NCBI GenBank assembly: GCA_002281555.1 | Contig: NCGJ01000004.1 | Span: 214,363-278,362 of the forward strand | Length of the DNA: 64,000 bases | From: Hydrogenophilales bacterium 28-61-23 | GTDB lineage: Bacteria; Pseudomonadota; Gammaproteobacteria; Burkholderiales; Thiobacillaceae | Reading direction: 5' to 3' | Shown here: positions 61,177 through 64,000 of the stretch, piece by piece | Layout of the letters: every line of letters begins with the position of its first letter | Numbering within the stretch: the first letter of the stretch is position 1 | Translations under genes and position numbers: made by a program | The notes under the pieces: model-generated | Seen by the model: the letters and a program-made list of their open reading frames with translations, nothing else | Told to the model about the DNA's origin: nothing | The model's database searches: none

Positions 61177-62601
61177 CTATTCCTCGAATTGCGCGCCGCA
61201 TTCACGCATCAAGCTGAGCATCGCCGCCGCCTTGTCCAGGCATTCCCGATACTCCGCATCGGCCCGAGAATCCGCCACGATGCCGCCACCGGCCCAGAAC
61301 TGAAGTTCATTGTCGGCGCTGACCAGGGTGCGAATCGCGATGTTGCTATCCATGTCGCCATTGAAACCGAGCCAACCGATCGCGCCACAGTAGACACCGC
61401 GCCGATCCGGCTCCAGTTCCTCGATGATCTGCATGGCGCGCAGCTTGGGCGCGCCGGTTATCGAGCCGCCCGGAAACGCCGCGCGCAGCAATTCGACCGC
61501 ATCGCAACCTTCGGCCAGGCGACCAGCGACCGTGCTGACCAGATGATGCACGGTGGCAAAACTTTCAATCTCGAACAGGCGAGGCACAGCTACCGTACCC
61601 GGCACGCAGACCTTGCCCAGATCGTTGCGCAGGAGATCGACGATCATCAAATTCTCGGCCCTATCCTTTTCACTGGCCCGCAGTTCACGCGCCAATTCAA
61701 CATCCGCCTCGAGGTCGGTGGCGCGTGGGCGCGTGCCCTTGATCGGCCTGGTTTCGACCACCCCCTGCCGCACCGACAGAAAACGTTCCGGCGACGACGA
61801 CAGAATCCGCACGCCAGGCAGGTTGAGATAGGCGGAATAAGGCGCCGGATTGAGTCGACGCAACGCGTGGTAACCGAGCCAGTGATCGCCGGCAACCGGC
61901 GCGGAAAAGCGTTGCGCCAGATTGACCTGATAACAATCGCCCGCGTTGATATAGCGCTGAATCCGCGCGAATGCCTGGTAATAGGTTTCTGGCGTGAAAT
62001 TGCACTTGACCGCGCCAACCCTGAACGGGGATCGGTTGAAAGCTTGTTCGATCTTCGACGGCGGCGCGCTGAACAAGGCAACCAGATCGTCCCAGATCGC
62101 CGCTGTTTGCGCATCCCGCCCCGCGCCGACCAACCAGCTTTCGCGCTGTTCGTGATCGACAACGACAGCCCAGTCGTAGATACCCACCGCCATATCCGGG
62201 ATGGAGCCGGCCTCGACATCTGGACGGCTGGCCAGCCGTTCGATGCGCCGGGCGAGGTCATAACCAAAGTAGCCAATCGCGCCGCCGCTAAAGGGCAGGG
62301 GCGACAGCCCGGCATCCACGTCCAGATATTGACGCAGCAGATCGAACGGGTCGGCCGGCGAGCGAGTCACCATGCCGGCCCGCTCAATTTCGGTCAGACC
62401 GCCCCGCGTAACCAGGGTAATGAAAGGGCGCGCGACCAGGATGTCGAAACGACCCGCGTGGTCTCTAGTCTGGTGACTGGCGTGGCGGTCAAATCGCGCG
62501 CGTGGATTTCCGCTATCCAGAAAAATCGCCCAAGGTTCGGATTCAATCGCCGCGAAGAGTTCAGTGCTGTCGGCACGGTAGGGAACGGGGATCAGGCGCA
62601 T
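61177..62601 (-). CDS. pabB: Aminodeoxychorismate synthase component I (474 aa)
   Basis: Makes 4-amino-4-deoxychorismate for folate synthesis, using ammonia from PabA. Chorismate-binding signatures near the C-terminus are IKGTRPRAT (with the PabB-type lysine), MIVDLLRNDLGKV, FPGGSITGAPKLRAMQIIEELEP and GVYCGAIGWLGFNG. N-terminal part GAIGYFGYDLARRIE is typical. No glutamine amidotransferase domain is fused. Starts at ATG 62601; 169 bases without visible features separate it from the tRNA. Confidence 0.94.
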   Translation of the reverse strand: MRLIPVPYRADSTELFAAIESEPWAIFLDSGNPRARFDRHASHQTRDHAGRFDILVARPFITLVTRGGLTEIERAGMVTRSPADPFDLLRQYLDVDAGLSPLPFSGGAIGYFGYDLARRIERLASRPDVEAGSIPDMAVGIYDWAVVVDHEQRESWLVGAGRDAQTAAIWDDLVALFSAPPSKIEQAFNRSPFRVGAVKCNFTPETYYQAFARIQRYINAGDCYQVNLAQRFSAPVAGDHWLGYHALRRLNPAPYSAYLNLPGVRILSSSPERFLSVRQGVVETRPIKGTRPRATDLEADVELARELRASEKDRAENLMIVDLLRNDLGKVCVPGTVAVPRLFEIESFATVHHLVSTVAGRLAEGCDAVELLRAAFPGGSITGAPKLRAMQIIEELEPDRRGVYCGAIGWLGFNGDMDSNIAIRTLVSADNELQFWAGGGIVADSRADAEYRECLDKAAAMLSLMRECGAQFEE

Positions 62602-62770
62602 GCTGAATGACCACCTTGTCGGGAGTCGAGTCCTGCCCGTTTTATTGAATAACCATCAGAAGGACTTTCTCCCCAAAATCGTCCGTTGACGTCTTGATGG
62701 ATGTGTCCGTGCATTACGCCGCCTATCTATCCAGTTCGCATGCCCCGAGCCCTTTCGGCTCGTCTGGAAT

Positions 62771-62846
62771 TGGTGCCCCCGAAAGGAGTTGAACCCTCGA
62801 CCTTCGCATTACAAGTGCGCTGCTCTACCAACTGAGCTACAGGGGC
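62771..62846 (-). tRNA. tRNA-Thr (anticodon UGU)
   Basis: Complete 76-base cloverleaf on the minus strand: acceptor GCCCCUG pairing with CGGGGGC, D-arm with AGUUGGUAGAGC, anticodon loop CUUGUAA between GCGCA-type stems (anticodon UGU, reading ACA), T-arm with GGUUCAACUC, and an encoded CCA end after discriminator A. Solitary, between pabB and sspB. Confidence 0.95.
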
Positions 62847-63050
62847 TTAAAACGATCGCCATAGTCAATGACTTTTAAATCGGACAGCTTTCTGACTATG
62901 CCGCTGAGTTAACTGAAACTATTAATTTCATTAATGCCTAACGGATTTAACGAAATGTTGCAACCAAAACCACCATCAACAGTTTGATTTGCTTTCACGG
63001 CGGTTGCTATAGCCACCGAGCGCGTTACCGGCGGTCGTGATGCAATTATC

Positions 63051-63476
63051 TTACTTGACCACCTTAAGCTGCGGCCGACCTCTGGGTGGCGGCGGCCCAT
63101 CGTCGTCCTGGGCAATATTTTGTGGTGAAACAGAATCCGAAGCCGCGCCTTCGGGAGCGGACATCATGGATTCATCGAAAGCCATGCCCTCTCCAGTTTC
63201 ACGCGCATAAATCGCAACCACATTGCCGACGGGAACCTCGATTTGTTGCGAAACGCCACCAAATCGCGCGGAAAAGGTAACGTACTCATTGTCCATATGA
63301 ATATTTCTTACCGCGCTGGCCCCCACATTGAGGACAACAAACCCGTCTTTGACATAGGCCTGGGGCACCCGCGTGTGCTTATCCACACGCACGGTGATAT
63401 AGGGCGTATGACCACTATCCAAGCACCATTCATATAACGCACGGAGAAGGTAAGGTTGTTGTGAAGGCAAGCTCAA
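63051..63476 (-). CDS. sspB: Stringent starvation protein B, ClpXP adaptor (141 aa)
   Basis: Delivers ssrA-tagged proteins to ClpXP for degradation. The folded domain (PYLLRALYEWCLDSGHTPYI, VVLNVGASAVRNIHMDNEYV, VGNVVAIYARETGEGMAF) is followed by a flexible acidic linker and the C-terminal ClpX-binding tail (GRPQLKVVK). Start ATG 63476. Ten bases separate it from the sspA stop, forming the standard sspAB operon. Confidence 0.94.
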   Translation of the reverse strand: MSLPSQQPYLLRALYEWCLDSGHTPYITVRVDKHTRVPQAYVKDGFVVLNVGASAVRNIHMDNEYVTFSARFGGVSQQIEVPVGNVVAIYARETGEGMAFDESMMSAPEGAASDSVSPQNIAQDDDGPPPPRGRPQLKVVK

Positions 63477-63486
63477 TTAGCAACAC

Positions 63487-64000
63487 TCACTTTCGCATCG
63501 CTTTTTCAACCGGGGTCAACGCCTCGATAAAAGCGGGGCGAGCAAAAAGTCGCTCGGCATATTTAAGCAACGGCGTCGCCTGCTTGGGCAGTTGAATCGC
63601 ATAGTGGTCAATACGCCACAGCAACGGAGCGATAGCGACATCCAGCATGGAGTAATCGTCGCCCAGCATATATTTCTGTTTATTGAAGATGGGGGCGATT
63701 TGAGTCAGATTGTCGCGCACGATAATGCGAGCCTTTTCAGCCACCTTGGGCGTTCCATGCACGATGTCGCTCAAGTGCGCAAAAAGATCCCGCTCGAAGT
63801 TATGCAGAAACAAACGAGCACGCGCTCTCATCACGGGGTCCGCGGGCATAAGCTGAGGATGAGGAAAACGTTCATCGATGTATTCGTTGATGATATTTGA
63901 TTCGTATAAAGTCAATTCCCGTTCAACCAAAATCGGGCTTTGGTTGTACGGATTCATCGCGGCAATTTCATCCGCCTTTTCTAACGAATCGATATCTTTT
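63487..64000 (-). CDS. sspA: Stringent starvation protein A, 5' end outside window
   Basis: Glutathione-transferase-like RNA-polymerase-associated protein. The visible part begins with KDIDSLEKADEIAAMNPYNQ, continuing off the right edge, and includes SPILVERELTLYESNIINEYIDERFPHP, typical of the SspA thioredoxin-like domain. The helical C-terminal domain (RARARLFLHNFERDLF; MLDVAIAPLLWRIDHY) follows. The first in-frame ATG (63957) is internal, not the true start. Regulates stress gene expression and pairs with sspB. Confidence 0.92.
   Translation of the reverse strand, partial: KDIDSLEKADEIAAMNPYNQSPILVERELTLYESNIINEYIDERFPHPQLMPADPVMRARARLFLHNFERDLFAHLSDIVHGTPKVAEKARIIVRDNLTQIAPIFNKQKYMLGDDYSMLDVAIAPLLWRIDHYAIQLPKQATPLLKYAERLFARPAFIEALTPVEKAMRK

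Noticed and set aside
62847..63050. AT-rich gap between tRNA-Thr and sspB as a small RNA gene
   Set aside because: No strong hairpin-plus-T-tract or promoter pair stands out; it may only hold the tRNA promoter.

Overview
The window is GC-rich chromosomal DNA from a betaproteobacterium. The evidence is the rpsF-priB-rpsR-rplI order followed by dnaB-alr, the sspA-sspB pair, three PEP-CTERM exported proteins, a YfaS/PbpC pair and strong GC bias in third codon positions. I would place it near Nitrosomonadales/Rhodocyclales but cannot name a genus. No phage, plasmid, rRNA or CRISPR array is visible.

Layout. 1-3037 (minus): the 5' part of a TonB-dependent receptor and two tandem paralogous PEP-CTERM proteins. 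3264-12447 (plus): an Orn/Lys/Arg decarboxylase, then an envelope/polyamine-like module (SPFH protein, two DUF4178 zinc-ribbon proteins, a 50-residue membrane protein, DUF350 protein, alpha/beta hydrolase, an AT-rich secreted orphan, a membrane-fused spermidine-synthase-like protein). 12493-15398: a tightly coupled DUF262-HipA pair that appears to be inserted between the spermidine-synthase-like gene and a Tat-exported flavin oxidoreductase (15439-17067). 17310-17997: an AT-rich integron-type gene cassette with a recognisable attC site, followed by a second cassette gene cut off by a REP element. 18135-22871: arginase-family protein, a PhoU/DUF47-like protein and a shortened PPDK-like enzyme. 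22868-23592: a RAYT (REP transposase) gene lying between two inverted REP pairs. 23639-31938 (minus): pbpC, whose N-terminus contains two 152-bp repeats, coupled to a large alpha-2-macroglobulin gene.

32083-35252: half-size EamA transporter, a third PEP-CTERM gene, then a membrane protein overlapping a SpeD proenzyme. 35253-42611 (minus): transaldolase, glycogen phosphorylase, phosphoketolase and acetate kinase, a plausible route from glycogen and sugar phosphates through acetyl phosphate to acetate and ATP. 42679-47682: the ribosomal/replication cluster, with a Uma2 gene inserted on the other strand between rplI and dnaB, a probable CTG start for priB, and a repeat-derived insertion in alr. 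47810-51984: trpC and a MacAB-type efflux system. 52060-61172: SNF2/SWIM helicase, secreted orphan, TPMT-like methyltransferase, AEC transporter, GarR/HprA-type dehydrogenases, arfB and a Y-family polymerase. 61177-64000 (minus): pabB, tRNA-Thr(UGU), sspB and the 3' part of sspA.

Three themes stand out. First, several polyamine-type enzymes (decarboxylase, SpeE-like, SpeD, arginase-like, amine-oxidase-like) sit beside membrane-stress-type proteins of unknown function. Second, small palindromic repeats have spread widely: they supply stop codons, truncate a cassette gene, and have entered the reading frames of pbpC and alr. Third, the DUF262-HipA pair is the best candidate for an undescribed defence or stress module. 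All functional statements are inferred from sequence motifs and family knowledge; nothing was searched against a database.
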